NCBI RefSeq assembly: GCF_900099935.1 | Contig: NZ_FNEK01000002.1 | Span: 124,001-188,000, forward strand | Direction: 5' to 3' | DNA from: Aliiruegeria lutimaris | GTDB taxonomy: Bacteria; Pseudomonadota; Alphaproteobacteria; Rhodobacterales; Rhodobacteraceae | Length of the DNA: 64,000 nt | In this document: piece by piece, positions 16,730 to 23,779 of the stretch | How positions within the stretch are numbered: position 1 is the first letter of the stretch | Layout: each line of letters starts with the position of its first letter | Notes under the pieces: generated by a model | What the model was told of the DNA's origin: nothing | Databases searched by the model: none | What the model saw: only the letters and a program-made list of their open reading frames with translations | Translations under genes and position numbers: made by a program

Positions 16730-18259
16730 ATGACAAGCCATACCCATTCCACCCTCCGCCTTCACGACAGCGACAACGTGCTTGTCGCGCTCCGCGCGAT
16801 TGAAGCGGGTGAGACACTTGACGGAGGCCTCGTGGCCGCGTCCGGCATGCCACGGGGGCACAAGATCGCCGTGGAAGAAATCGCCGCAGGAGAGGTGATC
16901 CGAAAATATGGTCAGGTCATTGGTTTTGCAGGAAAAACGATTTCTCCAGGTGATCACGTGCACACCGAGAACTGCGTTTATCGCGGCGATTTCGAACGCA
17001 ATTTCGAGCCTTGCGCCGGTGCCACACCGACCGCTTTCGTCCCGCAGAATCAGCGCGCGACCTTCCGTGGATACCGCCGGCCCGGCGGCGGCGTCGGCAC
17101 CCGCAACTATATCGCTGTCATCAGTACGGTGAACTGCTCGGCCACCGTCTGTCGTATGATCGCCGCGCATTTCACGCCGGAAAAACTTGCCGACTATCCC
17201 AATGTCGATGGTGTGTCGGCCTATGTGCACTCGACAGGCTGCGGCCAGGTCATGGGCGGCGAAGGCTACCGCATGTTCATGCGCACTCTGGCGGGTTACG
17301 CGACGCACCCCAATTTCGCGGGAGTCCTGATGGTCGGGCTTGGTTGCGAGATGGCGCAGGTCTCGCTGCTGATGGAAACCTATGGCCTGTCCGAAAGCGC
17401 AGGCTTCCACCGCATGGTCATTCAGGAGTCGGGGGGCACCCGCAAGACGGTCGAGGAAGGCATCGCCCGCGTGGAGGCGATGTTGCCGGCGGCGAACGCC
17501 GCTCAGCGTGAAGAGGTCGGCGCCGAGCATCTCAGCGTAGCGCTGCAATGTGGTGGCTCGGACGGATATTCCGGCATTACCGCCAACCCTTCCCTCGGCC
17601 ACGCAGCGGACCTTGTCGTGCGCCATGGCGGCACGGCGATTCTCGCCGAAACGCCCGAGATATTTGGCGCGGAACATTTGCTCACTCGCCGTGCCGAACG
17701 CCCCGAAGTGGCCCAGAAACTGCTCGAACGTATCGAGTGGTGGAAAGCCTACATGGAGCGCAATGGCGGCTCGTTGGACAATAATCCTAGCCCCGGCAAC
17801 AAGGCCGGCGGCCTGACCACGATCCTGGAGAAATCGCTTGGAGCCTCTGCCAAGGGCGGATCGACCAATCTCGTCGGCGTCTACGAATACGCCGAGAAGG
17901 TCACGACGCCGGGCTTTGTTTTCATGGACAGCCCCGGCTACGATCCCGCTTCGGTCACCGGGCAGGTTGCCTCGGGCGCCAATATCGTCTGTTTTACCAC
18001 CGGGCGCGGCTCGGTCTTCGGCTACAAGCCGGCGCCCTCGTTGAAACTTGCAACCAATTCGGCACTCTATGCGCGCATGTCAGAAGACATGGACATCGAT
18101 TGCGGCGCGGTGATCTCCGAAGGCGTCAGCACCGAGGAGATGGGCCAGCGGATATTCGAGCGCTTCCTCACGATGGCTTCGGGCGAGAAGAGCAAGAGCG
18201 AGGCGCTCGGCTTCGGCGATAACGAGTTTCTGCCCTGGCTGGTCGGCGCGGTGACCTGA
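16730..18259 (+). CDS. UxaA-family hydro-lyase (altronate/galactarate-type dehydratase)
   Basis: 509 residues. An N-terminal SAF domain (about 8-85) is followed by the catalytic region starting at FRGYRRPGGGVGTRNYIAVI, with conserved Cys residues in TVNCSATV, HSTGCGQ, VGLGCEMA and ALQCGGSDGYSGITANP that fit the Fe-dependent dehydratase family. The C-terminus contains ICGAVISEG-like and GKGS-like family segments. Family members remove water from D-altronate, D-galactarate or related sugar acids to give 2-keto-3-deoxy products. It stands alone, with no uronate pathway genes beside it, so the substrate is open. A GGTGAG ribosome-binding site precedes the ATG. Confidence 0.85.
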   Translation: MTSHTHSTLRLHDSDNVLVALRAIEAGETLDGGLVAASGMPRGHKIAVEEIAAGEVIRKYGQVIGFAGKTISPGDHVHTENCVYRGDFERNFEPCAGATPTAFVPQNQRATFRGYRRPGGGVGTRNYIAVISTVNCSATVCRMIAAHFTPEKLADYPNVDGVSAYVHSTGCGQVMGGEGYRMFMRTLAGYATHPNFAGVLMVGLGCEMAQVSLLMETYGLSESAGFHRMVIQESGGTRKTVEEGIARVEAMLPAANAAQREEVGAEHLSVALQCGGSDGYSGITANPSLGHAADLVVRHGGTAILAETPEIFGAEHLLTRRAERPEVAQKLLERIEWWKAYMERNGGSLDNNPSPGNKAGGLTTILEKSLGASAKGGSTNLVGVYEYAEKVTTPGFVFMDSPGYDPASVTGQVASGANIVCFTTGRGSVFGYKPAPSLKLATNSALYARMSEDMDIDCGAVISEGVSTEEMGQRIFERFLTMASGEKSKSEALGFGDNEFLPWLVGAVT

Positions 18260-18365
18260 GGCGGTGTTCGCGGCCGGTTCGGGGCGATAGACACGCTGGC
18301 GATCCCTCGACTTGCGGTTGTCCAATTGCCTTCTGGAGATGAAAACTCCCTGTAAGCGCCTCTTC

Positions 18366-18394
18366 GCAGACCGGTCGTTTACCGGCCGGTCTGC
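18366..18394 (+). terminator. Hairpin downstream of the UxaA-family gene
   Basis: GCAGACCGG and CCGGTCTGC form a nine-base-pair stem around an 11-base loop, about 105 bases after the stop codon. Only a short TTCC follows, so termination is plausible but not certain. The rest of the 289-base gap also contains the palindromes CTCTGCGCGCAGAG (18488-18501) and GAAGAATTCTTC (18514-18525) ahead of the next gene. Confidence 0.5.
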
Positions 18395-18548
18395 TTCCAT
18401 GCTGGATCAAATGTCGGAACAAGCCTGAAGTGCGCAGCGCATTTGGTGCGGAAAACCTGCCGGGTCATTGATCCAGCGCATGGCTCGCTCTGCGCGCAGA
18501 GACTAACGTAACGGAAGAATTCTTCGTGTCGATCGGGGAGGTTCGGAC

Positions 18549-19145
18549 ATGGCTGGCGGTTGGACAAAGCTCGCAGGGCCGCCGCTCGAAAGAGTGGCCG
18601 CGATTTTCCGCGAGAACGAGGTGCGGCGGATCAATTTCGAGATTGCAGGCCTCGCGATACAGGGCGTGGAACTCGCGGAGGTCGGAGAAGCTCTGAGGAT
18701 CGGAAAGGTCAAATGTTTCATCGGACCGGTTCCCGGTGGTGATGCGCATGCGGTCTACCACCAAGGGCACAACGCGATCGTTCTGCAAACCGGGTTCAAT
18801 ACCAGCAAACCTTCGCTACGGGAAAGCGGGATCATCGTTCATGAAGGTGTTCACGCGTTGAACGATCTCAGGAAATGGAAGAACACCTCGCGAGGGCAGG
18901 ACGAAGCTGCGGCATATCTGGCGGAGGCGATCTACTACAAAAACAACAAGCTGCCCGAACCCGCGACATATGGGACATCCCTGGTGGACGAAGCCTTCAA
19001 GCTGGCAACCCTTTACCGCATGGAGACGGGCAGTATTAAGCTGTCCTGGAAAGAGATCCTGCCGTTTATGATCAAGATCAGATCGAAGTATCGCTCCGCG
19101 ACGGATCCGTTCAATATAACCGACAAGGTTCTGGCGGACGGGTAG
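18549..19145 (+). CDS. Unknown protein with HExxH metallopeptidase-like motif
   Basis: 198 residues, no signal peptide and no membrane segment. His98-Glu99-x-x-His102 lies in IIVHEGVHALND, a zincin-type zinc site, and an acidic helix about 17 residues later (DEAAAYLAEAIYY, Glu119 or Glu126) could give the third ligand, as in gluzincins. The strand before it (YHQGHNAIVLQTGF) fits the edge strand of such folds. A strong GGGGAGG ribosome-binding site lies seven bases ahead of the ATG. It stands alone between unrelated genes. A small cytosolic zincin without a transporter is compatible with a toxin or secreted effector domain, for example one exported by the type VI system 13 kb away, but no such link is visible. 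I do not recognise a family. Confidence 0.6.
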   Translation: MAGGWTKLAGPPLERVAAIFRENEVRRINFEIAGLAIQGVELAEVGEALRIGKVKCFIGPVPGGDAHAVYHQGHNAIVLQTGFNTSKPSLRESGIIVHEGVHALNDLRKWKNTSRGQDEAAAYLAEAIYYKNNKLPEPATYGTSLVDEAFKLATLYRMETGSIKLSWKEILPFMIKIRSKYRSATDPFNITDKVLADG

Positions 19146-19196
19146 ACCGAGCAGCAGGTCGAGAGGAATCCGCGCATCCAGTGGCGCTTGCGGTTC

Positions 19197-19475
19197 TTAC
19201 AGGTATTTCGAAATCTCGCGGAACTCGGTGACCAGCGCTTGCGGGTCGTCATGCTCGGCCGGGTTGCTCAGGCAATGGTCTATGCGGTCGTGGATCAGCG
19301 TCTTCTTGGCCTGCTGTACCGCCTTTTCCACCGCGTAAAGCTGCTGGGCGATCTCGGCACAGGGGCGTCCCTCCTCGATCATCTCGATGACCTTGCGCAG
19401 ATGTCCATGCGAGCGTTTCAACCGCTTTGAAATGGCCGGGTCGCTTGCATGATGCCTGTCGGGCGTTGCCTCCAT
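19197..19475 (-). CDS. CsoR/RcnR/FrmR-family metal- or formaldehyde-sensing regulator
   Basis: A 92-residue all-helical repressor of family length. The core reads KRLKRSHGHLRKVIEMIEEG, then RPCAEIAQQLYAVEKAVQQ and LIHDRIDHCL. The Cys in RPCAEI and the His residues in helix 2 match the ligand positions of the family, and the His-rich N-terminus (DRHHASD) resembles Ni/Co sensors of the RcnR/DmeR type. It lies 143 bases beyond cbiO in the same direction, with a repeat in between, so it may have its own promoter. Its position favours sensing of cobalt or nickel. An upstream in-frame extension runs through the repeat and is not coding. Confidence 0.8.
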   Translation of the reverse strand: MEATPDRHHASDPAISKRLKRSHGHLRKVIEMIEEGRPCAEIAQQLYAVEKAVQQAKKTLIHDRIDHCLSNPAEHDDPQALVTEFREISKYL

Positions 19476-19483
19476 GTCATCTG

Positions 19484-19615
19484 GATATCCCTCCGCCGGA
19501 GGCAGGGGGCTCCCGCCCGCTTGCGCCGCATCGAAGATGCGTCGCCTTCGGGCGGGCGTGGCCGCGCGCTTCGCGCCCGGCGGACATCGGAGAGGGCCGG
19601 CCGCAGGGCCGCGGA
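19484..19615. repeat. REP-like palindrome cluster between cbiO and the metal regulator
   Basis: ATATCCCTCCGCCGGAGGCA (19484-19503) resembles the block at 11753-11771. It is followed by nested GC palindromes, including GCATCGAAGATGC and arms of the type GCCCGC...GCGGGC. It fills the whole gap between the two genes and could end or attenuate the transporter transcript. Confidence 0.45.
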
Positions 19616-19618
19616 GGA

Positions 19619-20299
19619 TCACGCGTTTAGAGCGTGGCGGCAGTTCGGGTCCGGGGCGGCCAGCAACCCGTCCTGCAGGCGCAGGGTGCGGGTGCCCAGC
19701 CGGTTGCGGAAATGCGGGTTGTGGCTGACGATGATCATCGCTTGCGGCAGGCTCAGCAGGATCTCTACCAGCCGAGCTTCGTTCTTCTCGTCCAGCGCAT
19801 TGGTTGGCTCGTCCAGCAGCAACACCTCCGGATCCATGGCAAGGACTGTCGCCAGCGTCACCAGCCGCTTCTCGCCGCCCGAAAGCTTGTGCGTGATCCG
19901 GTCGCGCAGATGCATCAGGTCCAGCCGTTCCAGCGTCCGGTCGACGATCTCCATGGCCTCGCCACGACTTGCGCCCAGATTGAGCGGTCCGAAAGCCACG
20001 TCCTCGGCCACTGTGGGGCAGAAGAGCTGGTCGTCGGGATCCTGGAACACGAAGCCTGCACGGCGGCGCACGTCGTGGAAATCCGCATCCGCATGCCGTT
20101 CTTCCCCAAAGCAGGTGACGCGGCCGGCGGACGGGCTCAAGAGGCCCACCACAATACGCAGCAGGGTCGATTTTCCGGCGCCGTTATGCCCGGTGATGCA
20201 GAGCCGCTCCCCCGCCGCCAGCGCCATGTCGGCGCCGTGCAGCACCGGGGCGTGGTGCGGATAGGCGAAGTGAACGCCGGACAGCTCAATAAGCGCCAT
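19619..20299 (-). CDS. cbiO: ECF cobalt/nickel transporter ATPase
   Basis: 226 residues with Walker A GHNGAGKST, the Q-loop in GFVFQDPDDQLFCPTVAEDVA (a hallmark of ECF ATPases), signature KLSGGEKRLVTLATVLA, Walker B LLLDEPTNALD and the switch His in IVSHN. The start at MALIELSG gives a 14-base overlap with cbiQ; twelve extra in-frame codons upstream lie inside cbiQ and do not look like family sequence. It energises uptake with CbiQ and CbiM. Confidence 0.9.
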   Translation of the reverse strand: MALIELSGVHFAYPHHAPVLHGADMALAAGERLCITGHNGAGKSTLLRIVVGLLSPSAGRVTCFGEERHADADFHDVRRRAGFVFQDPDDQLFCPTVAEDVAFGPLNLGASRGEAMEIVDRTLERLDLMHLRDRITHKLSGGEKRLVTLATVLAMDPEVLLLDEPTNALDEKNEARLVEILLSLPQAMIIVSHNPHFRNRLGTRTLRLQDGLLAAPDPNCRHALNA

Positions 20300-21080
20300 A
20301 GGCGAGCTCCATTGCGCCGATGGCGAAGAGGACAAGGACGAAGCCGGTGACGAAAAGCACGTCCGACGGGCCGAAGGCCATCCGGTCGAGAAGCGGGATG
20401 CGCCCGGTGAAGCCGCGGCATTTCATGGCGCCCAGGATCCGTTCGGAGCGTTCCAGCGAGCGCACGAGCATCATGCCGACGAGATAGCCATAGGTTCGGT
20501 AGCTGTGCCGATTGGTGCCGGGGCGAAAGCCGCGTGCCTTCGTCGCCTGCTTCAGGCGCAGGTACTCCTCCCGCAACACGTCGATATAGCGCACGGTGAA
20601 CATCAGCAGATGCACCAGCCCTTCGGGCACTTTGAGCGCATGCAGGGCGTGGCCCAGCGTGACCGGCTCCATGGTGCTGACCAGCGCCATGAGCGCCAGC
20701 ACGATGGCATTGGCCTTGAGCGCGATCTCGATGGCCTGCCATAGCCCTTCCCAGGAGGCCGCGAAGCCCCAGAGCGTGAAGATCGGCTCGCCGGGCACGG
20801 TGAAGGGCAGCAGCAGCAGGATGAACAGGATGAAGGAATCCATCGTCGCCACTCGCATCATCGTGCGGCGGGCGGGCAGGCGGGAGGCCGAGAGCAGGAA
20901 GAGCGAAATCGCCACCGCCAGCCCGAGCGGGGCGAAATCCTCGCAGGCCACGACGACAACCGCAAAGGCGGCGGCACAGAGGATGCGTATCCGTGGATCG
21001 ATACGGCCGAGCCAGCTCAGCTGTCGGTTGGCGCCGGTTGCCGTCAGCGGCTTGTCGAGGGTGGAGATGACGGGCGTCAT
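20286..21080 (-). CDS. cbiQ: ECF transporter T-component
   Basis: 264 residues with several membrane helices (RILCAAAFAVVVVACED, FILFILLLLPFTV, LALMALVSTMEPV) and the two cytoplasmic Ala-Arg-Gly coupling motifs of ECF T-proteins (KARGF in the first; CRGF in ILGAMKCRGFTG). These contact the ATPase. It links the CbiM substrate-binding component to CbiO. It overlaps both neighbours by a few bases, which points to translational coupling. Confidence 0.9.
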   Translation of the reverse strand: MTPVISTLDKPLTATGANRQLSWLGRIDPRIRILCAAAFAVVVVACEDFAPLGLAVAISLFLLSASRLPARRTMMRVATMDSFILFILLLLPFTVPGEPIFTLWGFAASWEGLWQAIEIALKANAIVLALMALVSTMEPVTLGHALHALKVPEGLVHLLMFTVRYIDVLREEYLRLKQATKARGFRPGTNRHSYRTYGYLVGMMLVRSLERSERILGAMKCRGFTGRIPLLDRMAFGPSDVLFVTGFVLVLFAIGAMELAYGAY

Positions 21081-21730
21081 GCGGCGTCCTTCAATTTGCG
21101 GCGGGCGGCGATGTAGAAACCGAACCCGAACAGACCGACGATATAACCGATCCCGCCAAGGATCGTCTGCAGATCGTTCTTTTCCTTGTAGGCGGCGATT
21201 TCCTGCCGCAGCGGACGGGTCTCGTCGCGCACGGCCTTGGCGATGGCGTCCAACTCCGCCTGGTTCAGCGCGGCGACAACCACCTGTGGCACGACTTGTG
21301 GTGTCGTCGCTGTCACTGCCGGGGCGGATGCCGATGTTTCGGGCTGTGCCGCCGCGACCGGTTTGTCGGTCCAGGAGATCGTGGCCGCTGCGCTCCCGTT
21401 CGACTTGGCGACGATCGGCGCGACCTCTTCGGCGAGCATGACCCTTTCGGCAACATGGCCCGCGCCCATATCGGCTCTGAAGCGGTGAGAGACAGGCTCG
21501 CTCGGTGTGAACAGGAAAAACCCATCGGCATCGGTGACAGTCTCGCCAAGTTTGTCTCCAGCCTTGTCGAAAACCTCGATCAGCTGGCCTTCGGGGGCGT
21601 CGCCGCTGGAGAAGCCGAGTTCCCCCTCGATCTGGTTGCCGGAGGGGAAGATCCCCATGATGAGCTTATGGGCCAGCGCAGGCAGGGGGGCGATGGCGAG
21701 GGAGAGGGCGAGAATGGCAGGGCGGATCAC
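21077..21730 (-). CDS. CbiL/NikL-like accessory component of metal ECF transporter
   Basis: 217 residues: signal peptide ending near LPALAH-KLIMG, an Ig-like periplasmic domain (about 25-105, with the carboxypeptidase-regulatory-like pattern GDKLGETVTDADGFFLF), a Pro/Ala/Val-rich linker, a short helical stretch, and one C-terminal membrane helix (GGIGYIVGLFGFGFYIAA). In some nickel/cobalt ECF systems an L protein of this layout replaces CbiN/NikN next to the M component. The His right after the signal cleavage site may bind metal. It overlaps cbiM and cbiQ by four bases each. Confidence 0.75.
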   Translation of the reverse strand: MIRPAILALSLAIAPLPALAHKLIMGIFPSGNQIEGELGFSSGDAPEGQLIEVFDKAGDKLGETVTDADGFFLFTPSEPVSHRFRADMGAGHVAERVMLAEEVAPIVAKSNGSAAATISWTDKPVAAAQPETSASAPAVTATTPQVVPQVVVAALNQAELDAIAKAVRDETRPLRQEIAAYKEKNDLQTILGGIGYIVGLFGFGFYIAARRKLKDAA

Positions 21731-22344
21731 TGGAGGGCCCCCTGGAAATCGTCGAAAAGCTCGGGTTTGACCTGCTTGGCAAGGTAGACGGCGGCACCGG
21801 TCAGCATCGCCTCTACGAACATGACCGGGGCATGGGCGAAAAAGACCAGCTTTGCCGCGGGCAGGAATTCGTCGCCCGTGATCGCGAGGGCGAGGGCCAC
21901 GAAAACCGTCGTCAGCGCGATGGCGAGCCCGCCGGCGATGGCGGCCCAGATCGCGGCGGGGCGCGGCGCGGCGCCCTGAACACGCGGCCGGATCAGCAGT
22001 CCGACCAGAACGGACGGCCCGGCGATGAGGAGCGTGTTGACCCCCAGCACGGTCAGCCCGCCGAAGCCGAAGAACACCGCCTGCAGCAGCAGGCCCACGA
22101 AAAGCGCGGGGAAGGCGGCCCAGCCGAGCACGAGCCCGGCAAGACCGTTCATGATCAGGTGCACCGATGACGGCCCGACCGGAACGTGGATAAGGGAGGC
22201 CACGAAGAATGTGGCCGACAGCACGCCCGCCACCGGGATCTTTTCCATCGGCAGCTTGCGCAAACCCTGCGCAAGCCCGCCGATTGTCAGCGCGGCTCCG
22301 GCAATCACCACCGGGTTGGAAAGGGCTCCGTCAACGATATGCAT
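21727..22344 (-). CDS. cbiM: Cobalt/nickel ECF transporter substrate-binding component
   Basis: 205 residues with about six or seven membrane helices. The start is fixed by the conserved MHIVDGALS N-terminus: in CbiM/NikM the second-residue His and the free N-terminus bind the metal. Further conserved His residues occur in ASLIHVPVGPSSVHLIMNGLAG and FFAHAPVMFVEAMLTGAA. A much longer open frame continues upstream but would destroy this metal site. Metal choice (cobalt or nickel) cannot be read from the sequence, but the operon's B12 riboswitch favours cobalt. Confidence 0.9.
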   Translation of the reverse strand: MHIVDGALSNPVVIAGAALTIGGLAQGLRKLPMEKIPVAGVLSATFFVASLIHVPVGPSSVHLIMNGLAGLVLGWAAFPALFVGLLLQAVFFGFGGLTVLGVNTLLIAGPSVLVGLLIRPRVQGAAPRPAAIWAAIAGGLAIALTTVFVALALAITGDEFLPAAKLVFFAHAPVMFVEAMLTGAAVYLAKQVKPELFDDFQGALQ

Positions 22345-22352
22345 GGCGGCTC

Positions 22353-23144
22353 CTACTCGATGTCCCAGGCCCGGATCCAGATCACGGCATCCTGGCTGAG
22401 TTCCTTGCCCTCGAATTCCTTTTCCGGCCCGGTTCCGAGCGCGGCAAAGCCCCAGAAGCCGGCCTTCGGAATGCCGAAGGTGAAGTAGCCGTTCTCGTCG
22501 GACATAACCACGAGCGTTCCGGCCGGGGGCGGCACGATGGTGGCCGGGCCTGCCGTGTTGGTCGTCATGTCCGGCTCGGCCGCCATGTATTCGACCTCGA
22601 TCCCCACACCCGGTATGGATTTTCCCGCCGACAGCACGCGGCCGGTAAAGGTGGAGCCGGCGATCACATTGGTCGGCTTGTTGAGCGGCAGGATCTCCGT
22701 CGGCAGGCCCTGCGGCGCCTCCCAATCCGTCGGGATCGTGTTGCGATTGAGGTAGGATTTCGTGATCTGCTGGATGTAGATCTCTTCGCTCGGTTCGAAA
22801 TAGGGCGCCGGCACCACCACCAGCACGTAGTCGCCGGAACGCTTTACAGGAACCGATGCATCGAAAGCCGCCCCCGCATTGCTCGCGCCCGTGAAGGTGA
22901 TCGGGCTGAGCCGGTCCATCAGGTCGATCTTCTCGCCACGATGCACAGCATAGAATTCGAGCGGCCGCGCCATATCCATGACATGACCGTTCTCGAACGG
23001 ATGCCAGAAGATCAGCTTGACCGGCACATCGCCGGGCCGCGCGATCATGGTTTCGGGAGTGTAGGCCAGTTGGAAATGCGCCGAAGCGGCACCAGACATG
23101 CACAGGCTGGCGATGCCGGCCAGCAAGGGTCTCACAACGTTCAT
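22353..23144 (-). CDS. DUF4198-family periplasmic protein (NikK-like)
   Basis: 263 residues with a signal peptide (LLAGIASLCMSGAASA) followed at once by HFQLAYTPE, so a His lies near the mature N-terminus. The rest is beta-rich, with Ig-like segments such as TPMSDENGYFTFGI-type turns (VVMSDENGYFTFGIPKAG). DUF4198 proteins accompany nickel/cobalt ECF transporters as the K component and probably help metal capture in the periplasm. It is the first gene after the cobalamin riboswitch. The ATG at 23144 has GAGAGG upstream; a TTG five codons earlier is less likely. Confidence 0.78.
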   Translation of the reverse strand: MNVVRPLLAGIASLCMSGAASAHFQLAYTPETMIARPGDVPVKLIFWHPFENGHVMDMARPLEFYAVHRGEKIDLMDRLSPITFTGASNAGAAFDASVPVKRSGDYVLVVVPAPYFEPSEEIYIQQITKSYLNRNTIPTDWEAPQGLPTEILPLNKPTNVIAGSTFTGRVLSAGKSIPGVGIEVEYMAAEPDMTTNTAGPATIVPPPAGTLVVMSDENGYFTFGIPKAGFWGFAALGTGPEKEFEGKELSQDAVIWIRAWDIE

Positions 23145-23293
23145 TACGTCGCCTCTCAAATATCGCCACGAATGCGGCCGATCTGAAAAGACGGACGGGG
23201 TTTTGGCTCGAATCGGACGGGCTGCGCCTGACCGCTTCGCGCCAGACGCTCACCCCGGCGCCCGGTGGAAATGAACGCGCGGCGCAAACCGTG

Positions 23294-23490
23294 CATCCTT
23301 CCTCGGCAGGTCTCCTGGCTCGCGGGTCTCTGCTTGGCCGGCCTTCCCGGGATTGCCCCAGTGGCATGATCGACCGCGCTCGCCGCTCACAGTTGCGGGG
23401 GCAGCCACGGATTTGGTCCCTGATGGGTACGCCGCACCGTGTTCCCTCTTTCGTCCCCTCGCGCTTGCTGCGTCCGGGGAACCGAAGATG
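23294..23490 (-). promoter_or_regulatory. Cobalamin riboswitch controlling the metal transporter operon
   Basis: On the minus strand the order of conserved blocks is that of the cobalamin aptamer: AGAGGGAACACGGTGCGG (complement of 23433-23450), then CTGCCCCCGCAACTGTGAGC (complement of 23385-23404), then GCCACTGGGGCAATC, and finally GAGCCAGGAGACCTGCC (complement of 23305-23321). The outer stem pairs CATCTTCGG with CCGAGGAAGGATG. It lies about 150 bases ahead of the DUF4198 gene, so adenosylcobalamin would shut off cobalt uptake when B12 is plentiful. Identification is by recognisable motifs; a covariance-model search would settle it. Confidence 0.93.
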
Positions 23491-23779
23491 AAAATCTTGT
23501 GCTCACGTCGGGTAATGAATGTCAATCCGGGACGGACGCGACTTGGTGCTTCGGGAGTGTGTCTCGGCGACAATGCGGCAGAGCGGCGCGAAACTGTTAA
23601 CGTGTTGTTGTCTATGTCCTCTTGCTTCCTCGCATTTGCCGCAAAAGGCTCACAATGGTTACATAAATAGCTGTCAGGGTTGTTCGTGACGGCGACCGCA
23701 TGCACCGCTTTCTGGGGGGAGAGCGGAGCTTGGAAAAGGTTTGATCGAGGGAAGCGCTGGCGCAGAAATGGAGTGCTGG

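Noticed and set aside
22345-23367. Very long upstream extension of cbiM
   Set aside because: It overlaps the DUF4198 gene in another frame and would remove the conserved Met-His N-terminus that binds the metal.
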